A stretch of DNA of 64,000 bases from Planctomycetaceae bacterium (GCA_021732995.1 JAKFWA010000027.1:62001-126000); one strand, 5' to 3'. Positions 17,495-27,586 are shown, counted from the first letter of the stretch. A program made the numbers and translations. The notes: generated from the letters alone by a model not told the origin.

Positions 17495-18412
17495 TCATTT
17501 CACCAATTCAGTGAGCGCCTTATAGGCTTCGGCCGTTTCCCCGGTGTGCCGCAACTTGGCACGAAGCGCGTCGTGGAGCGTCCAGTGCTGCTCCAGGATC
17601 AACATCAAGTCTTGACCGCTCATAGCTATCAGATTGGCCTTGCGTCCAATCTGGAGCGTTGGCGAGGCCAGTTCGCTGAAGCCATAGATCGATATAAACA
17701 GCCCTCTCGTCCAATCACTTTTTTCCGCTTTGCCTCGAAGAACCAAGAGGTCGGCTGCGTTAGCTGGCTTAGCTCTCCAACGTGCCTCAACTAGGAATGT
17801 ATTACCTTGCCACTCGAAGGACCCATCAATCTGCTCACCATCGATGCGGAACGACCCTTTTGGATCGAGGCCGTGCAGTGAGAAGAAATCAGTCAAAAAC
17901 GGTTCGAAGGCGAATCCACGTTTCTTCGCGTCTTTTTCGTCAAATAGTGTCAGAAAGCGACGTCGCAGGTTATCGATGCTATTGGCTGACGGCTGCTTGA
18001 TGGACGAACTCGTGGAGGCCGCTGGTTGCTCGTTGGAGGACGGGAGACCGCTCAGAAATGCTCGATCGTGAAGCTGCGGGATCTTAAACTCAACTTTGAG
18101 GACAAGTGCGTTGATCTTCTCGATTTCCTCCCTGGTGACGGGATTACCCTTTCGCAGCCTATAGTTGATTCCCTCCTGAACGACTTTCACGATCAGATCG
18201 CAGAAGACGCCCCGTCGATGCTCAAGGACGTTGCGCAAGAAGATGGGGATAGCTTGGCGCTTGCTGGTTCCGTCTGGCCAACAGTCTTTGACACCCATCC
18301 ACTCGGCGACGAGCGGCCAGGTAACGGCCGAAAAACTAGCAGGCAAAAAGTCATACAGCTGATCGGCGAGTTCTGCCACAGCCTGTGATTCAATCATCGT
18401 CAATATTGCCAT
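17495..18412 (-). CDS. PD-(D/E)XK restriction endonuclease-like protein
   Basis: The 305-residue product has a helical N-terminal half, a Ser/Pro-rich linker (residues 125-145), and a C-terminal nuclease domain. In that domain RGFAFEPFLTDFFSLHGL leads into QIDGSFEWQGNTFLVEARW, whose D-G-S and E-A-R/K-like positions match type IV/Mrr-style restriction folds. It ends with a strand GLFISIYGFSE. The usual lysine of E-x-K is replaced by R-W in EARW, common in a related family but worth noting. It lies 144 bp downstream of the second STAND gene in the same direction and is likely cotranscribed. A DNA-cleaving defence role is inferred. Confidence 0.7.
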   Translation of the reverse strand: MAILTMIESQAVAELADQLYDFLPASFSAVTWPLVAEWMGVKDCWPDGTSKRQAIPIFLRNVLEHRRGVFCDLIVKVVQEGINYRLRKGNPVTREEIEKINALVLKVEFKIPQLHDRAFLSGLPSSNEQPAASTSSSIKQPSANSIDNLRRRFLTLFDEKDAKKRGFAFEPFLTDFFSLHGLDPKGSFRIDGEQIDGSFEWQGNTFLVEARWRAKPANAADLLVLRGKAEKSDWTRGLFISIYGFSELASPTLQIGRKANLIAMSGQDLMLILEQHWTLHDALRAKLRHTGETAEAYKALTELVK

Positions 18413-18556
18413 GACTCAGGCTTCACCCTTCATGAATTGACCTGCTTTTCCGTTCGACTACTACCACTGAATCCGGTGAACATTGATGGAGATGCTTGGT
18501 CGAGCCAGGTCCCGCCGAACGAAGTCAACCGTAGCGTTGCAAAGCCGCGTATCCGC

Positions 18557-21500
18557 TCATCGGTCCAGTTTTCCGAGCTCTTCAGCGATGCCGTAGTAAC
18601 CCACTCGCTCCATCCGATCGATCAAGTCGAGGCAGCGTGTCTTGATGGACTCATCCTTCGTTTGCTCATACTGCCGGACTACCAATGTCGAAATCTCACG
18701 GGCGACCATCGCGCCGCGATAGGCAATGTGAGTTCCGTCTTCTCTAATGAACTCAAGAATCCGTTCTGCGGCCCGGCAGATAACCTGAGGCAATTCGACA
18801 TTGGACTCATTGAGAGCGTGGAGCAAGCGGTCCGTCTCATTTTCAAATGATCGACACTCAATGTACTCAGCAATGAAATTGTTGAAGTGCAGCAGTTTGG
18901 GACCGGAGAGCTTAAAGAACGCTCTGGAGAGCGTTTGACGAACAGCCTCTGATTCGTCGTTGAAGAAGTCTTTCAGATAGCCTGCGCATCGGTCGCCGAC
19001 TTCATCGTCAGCGATGTTTGTAGCGTAGACGTCAGCAGCAGTTTTCCGCGTGGTTTCGTCCCCTGCGCGGATCGCTGCCGCATCATTGCCAACGTCAACA
19101 TCTGACAGTTCCGCCAACGTGACTCGCCGAGCCGCGTTCTCAACTGCCTCCGGTTGGTTTGAACTCAACGCGAATTGCAACAGTTCACGAAGACCAGCGT
19201 AGTGCGTCCGAACCGCAAAGTGCGCAAAGCGATCGAATGGAGGCGTCGCACATATTGCGTCGCATCTGTTGCAGGCGATGAGAAACAGTTCCACCGCAAA
19301 ATCTCGCTCAAAGTTGAGCAGCGGCAGAAGAGCGTTGATCGCGCAGGTTCGGACTGAGATGACTGGGTCCGCTGAAATTGCCATCAAGGCTGGTCGAAGT
19401 AGTTCCAAACGCTTCTCGTCCGCAAACAGAAGCGTTCCTAGACACTCGGCAGCCTGTCCCCGCACACAGTTGATTCCGTGCGAGTATGGTCCACCGCTGT
19501 TGTAGTCCACTCGATCGTCCGTACGCCTCCAGATGTCCTCTATGGGGTCGGGATCGTGTATCGCGTAGAACGACACGATTTCGAGGAGCCGGGTAGGAAG
19601 AGCTCTGCCTGCTAGCTTTTGAATGCACCCGACTATCGCCGAGCCGCAGGGCCGACTCGGCAAAGCATGAATTCGTTCGATCGCCTCAAAGAAGAGTGCT
19701 GTTGGGAGTGAGGACACATCCGCGTCGTCCGCCGGTTTTTCTTGTTCACCCAGATTCGTGTGGCGGCTGCATAGGCCGTCGAGGATCGCTGAGAAATAGT
19801 CGGGATCGATATCATTCGGAATTCTGACGATAAGGGCGGCGAATCGTTTCCGATCGGTTCGCACGAAATCGCGAAGCATCCGTGACAACTCAATAGACCC
19901 ACCTCGAAAGCTATCCGTCGTGCCGTCATACTTCCGCATCGCCGAAATCCACTGGCGGTCGGTCATCTTTTCGGCAATTGAAAGACTCAGCGGGGAATCG
20001 ACTTGCTTCACAAGCTGAGTTTTATCCTCGGACACTATGGCGTCAGGCAATCGAGGGAATTTGCGTTCGAGTTCTTCGATTCGTAACTTCGTACTTCGCG
20101 AGATCCTGGCTGGATCTAACGACCGCAAACGCAGCAACTCCGAAGAGCCTCTCCGTTGCGGTTTTGTTTTCTCATACTCGCCGCAGTAGCCAACGATTGC
20201 GCTTTCTAGCGACGCCAGCAACTCCGTAGAACAACACGATGAAATAGCCTTGAGCGCCATTCGGCTGATTGCACTCTTGCCGGTTCCTTGGCCATCATAT
20301 GACCAGCCCGAATATCCGATGTTTAGCCGTCGTTTGTCTGCAATTAGGTATGCGGCACATTCGTTCGCGAACTGCTGCGGATTCTCTGTCCATGCTCGAA
20401 GTAACAAGTAGGCAAATGTGCGATGCGGCTCTTGGGAGATTGTCACGGCATGACGTCGCATTTCAGCCGGATCTTGTACGGCCAAATGCTGTAGAGCCTT
20501 GCGAAGCGAGAGCAAAACTGCGTCATTGATGTCAAATGGTTCGCCGATGTTTGACAGCCACGGCCAGGCTCGGTCGTATAGTTCGCCTGACTTAGCTTCC
20601 GCCGTTCTTAGCACGACAGACCTCACGCGAGGCAGCATGTGCTCAACGAAGTACTCCGGAGCATCGGAAGCGGCTTTGCAGACCATCAAGGAACCTGAGT
20701 GTGACTTATTTTGCACGCACTTGTCGAAGAAGTTCCACGACCCATCATCAAATAGGTTGACGGTTCGATCGAACCATGTTGCGAGCACGTCAATGACGAA
20801 CTGAGGAGATTCCTTTTCGGCATTGTGGTGCTGGCCCCAGAAGTCACTGCCAATGACTTGGCTCTTGTAGTCGTCGTAAGCCCCACGCTTAATTAGCTCA
20901 AGATAGATTGCCGTCATTTCGGGACTCTTGTGAGCCTGTCCCCATGACATGATACGCATCATGCGTGTTTGCCATTCACCCTCCTGCTCCGCATATGCCG
21001 CAACCATTCTTGCGATCTGTGCGGAGCGTGTGTTGTGGAGATCGTGAGATTCAAGATACCAGATCGCGGCGTTTTCAAAGCGACTGTCACCGGACGCAAG
21101 CCACGCCTTGAAAACTCCCAAGGATGTCAGAAGATCAAACCAGCCAACGTGATCTCGCAGCGCGGTTGACACATATCGAGATAGATCGCCATCCAACACA
21201 TGAGGTTCAAGGATCTCCCATTCTTCGGGAGTCGGCTCTTCGAGCCGCCGGAATCCAGATGCCACCATTCGCTTGATATGAAATCGAACCTTCGGGGAAC
21301 TAAAAATCGCCACAACATCGTTGATGTACTGGTGGAAATCGTTTTCTCGACGATAGGCCAAGATTTGTCGAACCTGTGCTCGACGAAATAGATGCTGCTC
21401 TGAGGACTCAAGGAACTTGATCACGTCACCGGCGGTCTCGCAGAACCGGCGAGCATACGCGTAGTCGAAGAATGACTCGTGAAAGAATCGGTACTGCCGC

Positions 21501-23164
21501 TGTCCCGTAGCCTCGATCAGTACATGCTCGGATGCCATTGCTTTGGCATCATCAGCCCAAGACCCAACAGAGGCGATCGGAGCGAACAGCAACTGCCGTT
21601 CGCTCATTCGCTCCGTAAGAGCATCAAGGACTTCGTTCCATCGTGGCGCTCGTCCAAGGAAATCTCGCAGTTTCTGCCTCTTACGGTCCCAGTATCGATC
21701 GTACAACTCGGCAGCGGTGGCAAAGGCGCGCGAGGGGTCACCCTGCAAGAACAGCAAGAGATGAAATGGAACTTTGAGAATCTGGATCGATGGCTCGGGT
21801 AGAGTGAGTTGCCCCAAATGCGCTTTCGCCAGAGACGCCTTTACTTCCTCTGGCGAAAGCAGTGACAGCACATGTTTGGTGAAGCCTGATTTCTCGCTGC
21901 CTAGACTCCGTAGCCGATGGTCATGGTTTAGATCGAAGTCTCGACAGGCCAACAACACTTTTATGTGCGGGTAGGATTGTGCCTCACGGACCACTTGCTC
22001 GAAAACGTCCCACATCTGCGGATTGCGGCCAGAGACGAGGCTCATCGCATCAAGTTGGTCAATCACTAACACGCTCGGCACACTATCAGCGACCGCGGCC
22101 AGCACTTTAGCTGGCGATTCAGGGAGGTCCATCTGATCGCCGAGCTGTTTTGCCGTGCGGCATGGATTGAACGAGTCCATTCTCAAGCAGAGATATGGCG
22201 TCCCGCGTTGTGACAACTGCTCAAGACATTGAGCGAGAATGCAGCTTTTTCCGAAGCCTCCCGGCGCGACCACCAACGCACCGCGCGAATCGTCTTGCGC
22301 GAGTGAGGTGACAATACCCTGAACTGCGTCGCGAGGGATGTGGGCGTCATTGATGAGTTCTGCTTCCGTCGTATCCCGGTATCGCTCGTTCGCTTTTTCA
22401 ACCGATTCCCGCACGGTTGCGTCGACCTTCCAATCACGAAGACCAAGGTCCTGATCTTGAATGAACTGTCGAAGTTGCGCGGTAGTAATGGTCTGGCCGA
22501 GGTTCTCCACAATGTGCTCGGCAATCAGCCTCCGTACATCACCAGCGCGAAGCTCTGAACCATCGAGACGATACAGAAGCGAATCGAGGCGGCGTTCGAT
22601 GGTGTCCACCAAGCCGGAATGATCGCGGAGTCGGACCCGAAGAGTTTTGAGAGCCGCTAGCGCCGCTTCCACATCTCCGCTACACAAAGGTACGACGTAC
22701 TTATCGAACTTTTGGCCGAGCTGTTTGGAAAGTTGCTCACGGAAATCGGAACTGCTTTTTGAGGTCTTCGCTTGTTCCGTCAATTCACGCAGTTCGTTGG
22801 CACCGGTAGCAGATACGAAGCACGTTTCGCTGCCCGGCCACTGTGATTGCTTTGAGAGCAGGTCACCGAGGATACTCCGCCCAGTTTTCTTATTCTCAAC
22901 ATAGCAAAGGTCCGCGATTGACCAGTCGCCTCCCACCTTTTGCCGTTTCGCCGAATGAAATTGCGACGTCCCCGAATTCATAACCACGTGAAACTCGACG
23001 CCTTGGGACTCTTCGCCAAATGCTTCAGCAGTGATTGACCGCAGACGCCCTTCAAAGACGTCCAATGCGGTCTCGACTGTCCAAAGGGCCTCATAAAGGT
23101 CCCCAAGTTTTCCAGAAGTTCCACCTGGCTTCGGCATGTGAAGGTCGAGTCCAAACTGCGCCAA
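18557..23164 (-). CDS. Second giant STAND NTPase, Avs-like with HEAT-like repeats (1535 aa)
   Basis: The first 165 residues (GDLYEALWTVETALDVF, VEFHVVMNSGTSQFHSAKRQ, a GSETCFVSATGANELREL strand) resemble the dsDNA-nuclease domain fused to STAND ATPases, with the Q-x-K-type position near 72-76. The NTPase core has Walker A APGGFGKSC (300-308) and Walker B SVLVIDQLD (364-372), then a sensor CRDFDL and a FFHESFFDYAYARRF winged-helix-like segment. About 900 C-terminal residues form HEAT-like helical repeats, the presumed phage-protein sensor. The TTG at 23164 lacks a clear ribosome site; the ATG at 23137 is equally possible. It precedes a restriction-like nuclease gene, suggesting a two-gene defence operon. 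Confidence 0.75.
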   Translation of the reverse strand: MAQFGLDLHMPKPGGTSGKLGDLYEALWTVETALDVFEGRLRSITAEAFGEESQGVEFHVVMNSGTSQFHSAKRQKVGGDWSIADLCYVENKKTGRSILGDLLSKQSQWPGSETCFVSATGANELRELTEQAKTSKSSSDFREQLSKQLGQKFDKYVVPLCSGDVEAALAALKTLRVRLRDHSGLVDTIERRLDSLLYRLDGSELRAGDVRRLIAEHIVENLGQTITTAQLRQFIQDQDLGLRDWKVDATVRESVEKANERYRDTTEAELINDAHIPRDAVQGIVTSLAQDDSRGALVVAPGGFGKSCILAQCLEQLSQRGTPYLCLRMDSFNPCRTAKQLGDQMDLPESPAKVLAAVADSVPSVLVIDQLDAMSLVSGRNPQMWDVFEQVVREAQSYPHIKVLLACRDFDLNHDHRLRSLGSEKSGFTKHVLSLLSPEEVKASLAKAHLGQLTLPEPSIQILKVPFHLLLFLQGDPSRAFATAAELYDRYWDRKRQKLRDFLGRAPRWNEVLDALTERMSERQLLFAPIASVGSWADDAKAMASEHVLIEATGQRQYRFFHESFFDYAYARRFCETAGDVIKFLESSEQHLFRRAQVRQILAYRRENDFHQYINDVVAIFSSPKVRFHIKRMVASGFRRLEEPTPEEWEILEPHVLDGDLSRYVSTALRDHVGWFDLLTSLGVFKAWLASGDSRFENAAIWYLESHDLHNTRSAQIARMVAAYAEQEGEWQTRMMRIMSWGQAHKSPEMTAIYLELIKRGAYDDYKSQVIGSDFWGQHHNAEKESPQFVIDVLATWFDRTVNLFDDGSWNFFDKCVQNKSHSGSLMVCKAASDAPEYFVEHMLPRVRSVVLRTAEAKSGELYDRAWPWLSNIGEPFDINDAVLLSLRKALQHLAVQDPAEMRRHAVTISQEPHRTFAYLLLRAWTENPQQFANECAAYLIADKRRLNIGYSGWSYDGQGTGKSAISRMALKAISSCCSTELLASLESAIVGYCGEYEKTKPQRRGSSELLRLRSLDPARISRSTKLRIEELERKFPRLPDAIVSEDKTQLVKQVDSPLSLSIAEKMTDRQWISAMRKYDGTTDSFRGGSIELSRMLRDFVRTDRKRFAALIVRIPNDIDPDYFSAILDGLCSRHTNLGEQEKPADDADVSSLPTALFFEAIERIHALPSRPCGSAIVGCIQKLAGRALPTRLLEIVSFYAIHDPDPIEDIWRRTDDRVDYNSGGPYSHGINCVRGQAAECLGTLLFADEKRLELLRPALMAISADPVISVRTCAINALLPLLNFERDFAVELFLIACNRCDAICATPPFDRFAHFAVRTHYAGLRELLQFALSSNQPEAVENAARRVTLAELSDVDVGNDAAAIRAGDETTRKTAADVYATNIADDEVGDRCAGYLKDFFNDESEAVRQTLSRAFFKLSGPKLLHFNNFIAEYIECRSFENETDRLLHALNESNVELPQVICRAAERILEFIREDGTHIAYRGAMVAREISTLVVRQYEQTKDESIKTRCLDLIDRMERVGYYGIAEELGKLDR

Positions 23165-23312
23165 AGGAATTTTGCCGCCAAACCGAGAGGGAAACTCCGA
23201 ACGAAATTTCTGGCGGATTCACTTCACATCCTCTCATCGTCGCGCACTGATGCAAGGCTGGCGCAACATGAACGCCCGAGCATTTTACTGACGGGTAGTT
23301 CGTCATCTCCTC

Positions 23313-25487
23313 TCAACGTGATTGCCTTGCACGCAGTAACCGCAGCGCGTTGAAGACGACTGCGAGGGAGACACCTGTGTCAGCAGCGATGGCGCTCCAG
23401 AGACTCGCATGGTCGAGAACCGTGAGCAGCACAAATACCGCCTTTACACCGAGCGAGGCTGTGATGTTCTGGCGGATGATTCGTTGCGTGCGGTGAGAGT
23501 GTTCGATGAGCCAGGCGACACGCGAAAGATCGTCACTCATCAGAGCTATGTCGGCGGTTTCCAGTGCCGCGTCGGTGCCAACGGCTCCCATTGCGATGCC
23601 GAGACTGGCACGGGCCATTGCGGGAGCGTCGTTCACCCCGTCGCCGATCATCGCCACCATACCGTGACGTGCGACAAGCTCCTCGACCGCCTTAACCTTG
23701 TCTTCGGGAAGTAACTCGGCGCGAACATCGTCGATACCCACCGACGCGGCTACGCTTGCGGCAGCTTGGGAGTTGTCACCACTCAGCATGACAAGCCGCT
23801 CAATGCCGGCTTGGTGCATCGCTGTAAGAGCGTCTTTCGCATTGGGTCGAATGGCATCGCCCAGCCCGATGAGGCCACAAACGTGTTCATGAGCGGCAAT
23901 CACCACGACACTGAGACCGCGTGCAGCGAGTTGTTCCATGCGGTCGTGAAGTTCGGGACTTTCCTCGCCGCGTTGCTCGAAGGCACGATGCGAGCCAATC
24001 CAGACAGGTTGACCATTCAACTTGGCAGTCGCTCCTTTGCCGGAGATCGCTTGAAAGTCTTCCGCTGATGGTGGATTCAGACCGAGAGAATTGGCATGGC
24101 GAACAATGGCTTGCGCAAGCGGATGTTGTGAGCGAGCTTCGATGGCTGCGGCGATATCGAGGACTTCGTGTTCGTTGTGGCCACTCAGCGCAATCACCTC
24201 TTTGACTTCGGGGCGACCAGCTGTGAGGGTGCCCGTCTTGTCGAGTGCAATGGCTTTGAGCCGCGAGGCGAGTTCCAGGTAGCTCGCTCCTTTAACGAGT
24301 ACGCCCTGGTTGGCGGCACTGGCTAACGCAGCAACGAAACTGATCGGCGTCGATATCACCAACGCACACGGGCACGCAATCACCAGTAACACCAGCCCTT
24401 GGTAGAACCAATGCGACCAGTCCGCACCCATCAGCAAGGGTGGCACCAGCATGATACCGAGGGCCAATATCATCACGGTCGGCGTGTAGCGGCGAGCGAA
24501 TACCTCGACCCATTGTTCGGTCGATGAGCGTTTCCTTTGCGCATCGGTGACCATTCGGACGATGCGTGCCAGCGTTGAGTCGTTGGCAGGCTTAGTTGTT
24601 TCAACTTCAACGGCTCCGTCTTGATTGATCGTGCCTGCAAAAACCTCATCGCCGACAGTCTTCGCCACCGGCACAGATTCACCAGTGATCGGCGCTTGAT
24701 TGACGGTCGTTTCACCTTTGACCAACCGCCCGTCTAAAGGAAACATTTCGCCGGGCCGAACGATCACTGTACTCCCAACATTGATTTGCTTCGCTGGCAG
24801 GCTGACTTCGGTGCCGTCCGGTTGCAGCACATGGGCAGCGTCGGGCGCGAGCTTCATCAATGCTTCAACTGCCCGACGAGCACGCCCGACACTCCAGGCT
24901 TCCAAGGCGAGCGACACTGCGAAGAGAAATGCCACCGTCGCTGCTTCTGAATACTCGCCGATGCCAATGGCTCCCGCTACGGCGACGGTCATCAAGACGT
25001 TCATATCGAGCCGCCAGCGCAACAGGCTGAGCCATGCCTTCGGCAGCACCAGTGTCATGCCTGCAATTGCCGAGGTGACAAACAGCAAACGTGCAACGAG
25101 CGAAGGCGGTACTTCAGACTCGCCGAGCAATGTACGCCAGCCTTCGCTCGCTATTTGAGCCATCCATCCCGCGGCCAGCAGCGCACCGCTAGCGACCGTG
25201 AGTGTCGAACGCCACCACCGATCCGGTTCAACGGCGGTTGGTGCCTTGCTCGTTTCTTCGTCCCAGACCTCGGCTCTCATACCCGTGCGAGCTACGGCAT
25301 CGATGACATTCTTAGCCGAGATGGGCTTCTCTGGTGTGACGATCATGACGCCGCGTAATACATCGAACTCAAGCCGCTCCGCACCGCCCACTACGGGACC
25401 AACTTCGCGTTTCAGAACCGCGACTTCTTCAGCGCAGTCCATGCCAGCGATTTTGAAACTCAACTTGGTGGGTGTGTCGGTCATCAT
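23313..25487 (-). CDS. Heavy-metal P-type ATPase, CadA/ZntA type
   Basis: The 724-residue protein is a P1B-type ATPase. An N-terminal HMA domain (GMDCAEEVAVLKREV, residues 15-29) has a single Cys plus acidic residues, typical of Zn/Cd/Pb exporters rather than copper pumps. The transport site is CPC (372-374) in helix 6. The actuator motif is TGES (268-271), the phosphorylation site DKTGT (416-420), the HMA-specific SQHPLAQ follows, and the hinge is GDGVNDAPAM. Eight membrane helices are visible. It should export Zn2+, Cd2+ or Pb2+ to the periplasm, where the RND pumps could pick them up. It is alone on the minus strand; a tandem ATG start makes either of the first two codons possible. No MerR/ArsR regulator gene adjoins it. 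Confidence 0.9.
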   Translation of the reverse strand: MMTDTPTKLSFKIAGMDCAEEVAVLKREVGPVVGGAERLEFDVLRGVMIVTPEKPISAKNVIDAVARTGMRAEVWDEETSKAPTAVEPDRWWRSTLTVASGALLAAGWMAQIASEGWRTLLGESEVPPSLVARLLFVTSAIAGMTLVLPKAWLSLLRWRLDMNVLMTVAVAGAIGIGEYSEAATVAFLFAVSLALEAWSVGRARRAVEALMKLAPDAAHVLQPDGTEVSLPAKQINVGSTVIVRPGEMFPLDGRLVKGETTVNQAPITGESVPVAKTVGDEVFAGTINQDGAVEVETTKPANDSTLARIVRMVTDAQRKRSSTEQWVEVFARRYTPTVMILALGIMLVPPLLMGADWSHWFYQGLVLLVIACPCALVISTPISFVAALASAANQGVLVKGASYLELASRLKAIALDKTGTLTAGRPEVKEVIALSGHNEHEVLDIAAAIEARSQHPLAQAIVRHANSLGLNPPSAEDFQAISGKGATAKLNGQPVWIGSHRAFEQRGEESPELHDRMEQLAARGLSVVVIAAHEHVCGLIGLGDAIRPNAKDALTAMHQAGIERLVMLSGDNSQAAASVAASVGIDDVRAELLPEDKVKAVEELVARHGMVAMIGDGVNDAPAMARASLGIAMGAVGTDAALETADIALMSDDLSRVAWLIEHSHRTQRIIRQNITASLGVKAVFVLLTVLDHASLWSAIAADTGVSLAVVFNALRLLRARQSR

Positions 25488-25531
25488 CTTCCAATTTGCA
25501 GACTTGGGGCAGCACTCAATCCCTCAGAGAG

Positions 25532-25715
25532 TGGTCTACGCTCGCATTGATGATGCCAATTGCAACCAATTTGAGTGCAGCTGAGACCAAATTGATGGCG
25601 CTTCAAAACCGCGAGCCATGAGTTACGCCTGTGTTTGACCTACTTTCGAGCCCACTTTTGGTTCTTTCCGAGCTGAAACACCGCCAGAGCCGGGTTGGCA
25701 TGGTCTTCGCGATAA
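25532..25715. repeat. Dispersed intergenic repeat, copy A
   Basis: This about 180-bp stretch aligns over its whole length, with scattered substitutions and small gaps, to 45136-45320 in the same orientation. Shared blocks include gatgccaa, ccaatttga, aattgatggcgc and cttttggtt. It fills most of the 320-bp gap upstream of the P-type ATPase gene, which also carries the promoters of the divergent 25807 gene. Confidence 0.7.
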
Positions 25716-25806
25716 CAATCCTTCGCTGGGTTGAAAACACTCCGCCAGCCAACGATGGGGCCAGTTGCTTCAAAAGGGCCGCAAAGGTTACGAGTGGAGA
25801 GAGATC

Positions 25807-26124
25807 ATGAAACGTGCAGGAATCATTTTGGCGGCGTTGATTACAGCGGTGGTGTTTGGCATGGGCGGGGCTGCTGCTCAGGCGGATCATTATTCGCACG
25901 GCTTCGGCGGCTCTTATCGTTCCAACAATAGCTATTCCAATCCGTCATACGGTTACGGTCAGAACCATAGCCACAATCAAGGCTACGGTTCGTACGGCAA
26001 CTACGGCGGGAGAAGCTCAACTCATTACGACTATCACCCGACCCAAGTTCAGTTTCATCGAGGCCACGTCCACGTGAATCCAGGTCATTACGACCTTCAT
26101 CGCTCTGGACGTGGGCACTGGTAA
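25807..26124 (+). CDS. Small exported Gly/His/Tyr-rich protein (105 aa)
   Basis: The start is ATG at 25807, preceded by a GGAGAGA-type ribosome site. A clear signal peptide (MKRAGIILAALITAVVFGMGGAAAQA) is followed by a low-complexity domain rich in Tyr, Gly, Ser, Asn and His. It contains YGQNHSHNQGYGSYG blocks and a His-rich end (HRGHVHVNPGHYDLHRSGRGHW). The ending closely resembles the HYHYQPGHFDAHRNHLHYHPG region of the protein encoded convergently at 26243-27586, so the two probably share a periplasmic metal-binding role. It has its own terminator downstream. Its binding partner is unknown. Confidence 0.75.
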   Translation: MKRAGIILAALITAVVFGMGGAAAQADHYSHGFGGSYRSNNSYSNPSYGYGQNHSHNQGYGSYGNYGGRSSTHYDYHPTQVQFHRGHVHVNPGHYDLHRSGRGHW

Positions 26125-26143
26125 CTGATTGACGGCGCAAACA

Positions 26144-26197
26144 ACCAAAGCCGCGAGGGGGACGAACACGGGATCGGACCTTCGCGGCTTTTGGTTT
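26144..26197 (+). terminator. Intrinsic terminator after the small His-rich gene
   Basis: The arms ccaaagccgcga and tcgcggcttttgg pair around a 22-base loop, followed by ttttggtttt on the plus strand. It may also act on the opposite strand for the convergent 26243 gene. Confidence 0.7.
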
Positions 26198-26242
26198 TAA
26201 TGGAGCCAAGACATCGCACTTGCGAATGCGATGTTTCGGCAA

Positions 26243-27586
26243 TCACTCTGGAGTCAGCAGCGGCGTCGGTTTCGCTTTTGGCTTTGGTAGTGGAGCGGCC
26301 GGTTCATCTCCTTCGTCATCGTGGTGTTTTACTCCTACGTCGGTCATGAGATAGTGGACCGCATTGCCAAGAGTGCCGAATTCCCGCTTCAAGTTCTCGA
26401 TGTCTCGATTGCCCGCTTCTGTCGGGTCGTCGATCCACTCACCGACTTCGGCGAAGACACGGTGCATTCCGTCGTCGAGCTTCTCCAGCCGCTTGGTAAC
26501 TTCCTGGCGGCTGCCAGGTTCACGAGCGAGATCGCGAATCTTTTGAGACTGTTGAAGCACGTCGTAGGCGGCGGCATAGGCGTCATCAAAATCGTCGCGC
26601 TTGCTGAAGCCTCGGTGCATGGTCAGGCACAACCGATTGGCCAGAACCGCGACGTCTGACGAGACCTTCGAGACGTTCGAGTAGGCTCCAAACTTGGGTT
26701 CGACTTGCTGTGTTTCGGGTTTTGAGATGACCGATTCACCAGCCGGCTCGGCAGGCTTGATCGTTGGGCGATCTGGTGTGGGTGGGGGCGGGGGTGGCAC
26801 TGGTTGAGTCGGACGAGCAGCCGTGGCCGGGTCTTGATCCTTGTGTGCGACTCCTACATCGACCATCAAGTAGTGCAAGGCACCGCCCACTTTCCCCACG
26901 TCCTGCTTGAGCGCGTTGATGGCATCGGTAGCTCCGGCAGATTGATTGTTCATCCAAGGGCTGATCTCTGCGACGACACGGTGCATGTCTTCGTCAATTA
27001 TAGGCAGACGCTTGGTGATCTCTTCACGAGTGTCGAAATTGCCGCTCAAGTCGCGCACAGCTTGGCTTTGCCGCAATACGCTGTAGGCAACCCTATACGT
27101 GGCAGTGAAGCCCGGCTGATTCTGAAATCGCTGGTGCATGGTGAGGCACATGTCGTTGGCGAACGACGCCAAGTCCGCAGCCACTCGCGGCACTTGCGCA
27201 TAGGCACCGAACCTTGGCTCCGGGAGCTGTTGCGGTTGCGCGACAGTGGGGCCAATGAGCACCGCGCTTGGTTGAGTGATGACAGGCTGAGTGACGATCG
27301 GTGTTAGCCAACCCGCGCCGTAGGCGTAGCTGCCATAGTAGTGGTGATGATGGCCATGATTGTGTCCGCCAATCACGACGCCCGAGTTGGAATGATAGAC
27401 CGTCGTGCCAGGGTGGTAGTGCAAGTGATTGCGATGCGCATCGAAGTGCCCCGGCTGGTAGTGGTAATGGCCCGAGCCCCAATAGCTGTGTCCGTGCCCG
27501 TGATGATGGTGATGCTGAGCGAAAGCTGCCGAAGTGGCGGCGATGCTCAATGCGATGGTGAATGACAATACCTTGAACTTACGCAC
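26243..27586 (-). CDS. Exported His-rich protein with an internally duplicated domain (447 aa)
   Basis: The start is GTG at 27586 with GGAG six bases ahead. A signal peptide (MRKFKVLSFTIALSIAATSAAFA) precedes a histidine-rich segment (residues 24-83, including runs of five and four His). Two homologous domains of about 120 residues follow, at 126-248 and 299-421. Both contain an FGAY start, an LCLTMH block, MHRVxAE, and a HYLMxDVGVxH ending. A proline-rich linker (262-281) joins them. The His region suggests Zn/Ni/Cu buffering in the periplasm; the repeated domain is not one I recognise. It is the last gene after RND set 1 and lies convergent to the 25807 gene. Confidence 0.75.
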   Translation of the reverse strand: MRKFKVLSFTIALSIAATSAAFAQHHHHHGHGHSYWGSGHYHYQPGHFDAHRNHLHYHPGTTVYHSNSGVVIGGHNHGHHHHYYGSYAYGAGWLTPIVTQPVITQPSAVLIGPTVAQPQQLPEPRFGAYAQVPRVAADLASFANDMCLTMHQRFQNQPGFTATYRVAYSVLRQSQAVRDLSGNFDTREEITKRLPIIDEDMHRVVAEISPWMNNQSAGATDAINALKQDVGKVGGALHYLMVDVGVAHKDQDPATAARPTQPVPPPPPPTPDRPTIKPAEPAGESVISKPETQQVEPKFGAYSNVSKVSSDVAVLANRLCLTMHRGFSKRDDFDDAYAAAYDVLQQSQKIRDLAREPGSRQEVTKRLEKLDDGMHRVFAEVGEWIDDPTEAGNRDIENLKREFGTLGNAVHYLMTDVGVKHHDDEGDEPAAPLPKPKAKPTPLLTPE

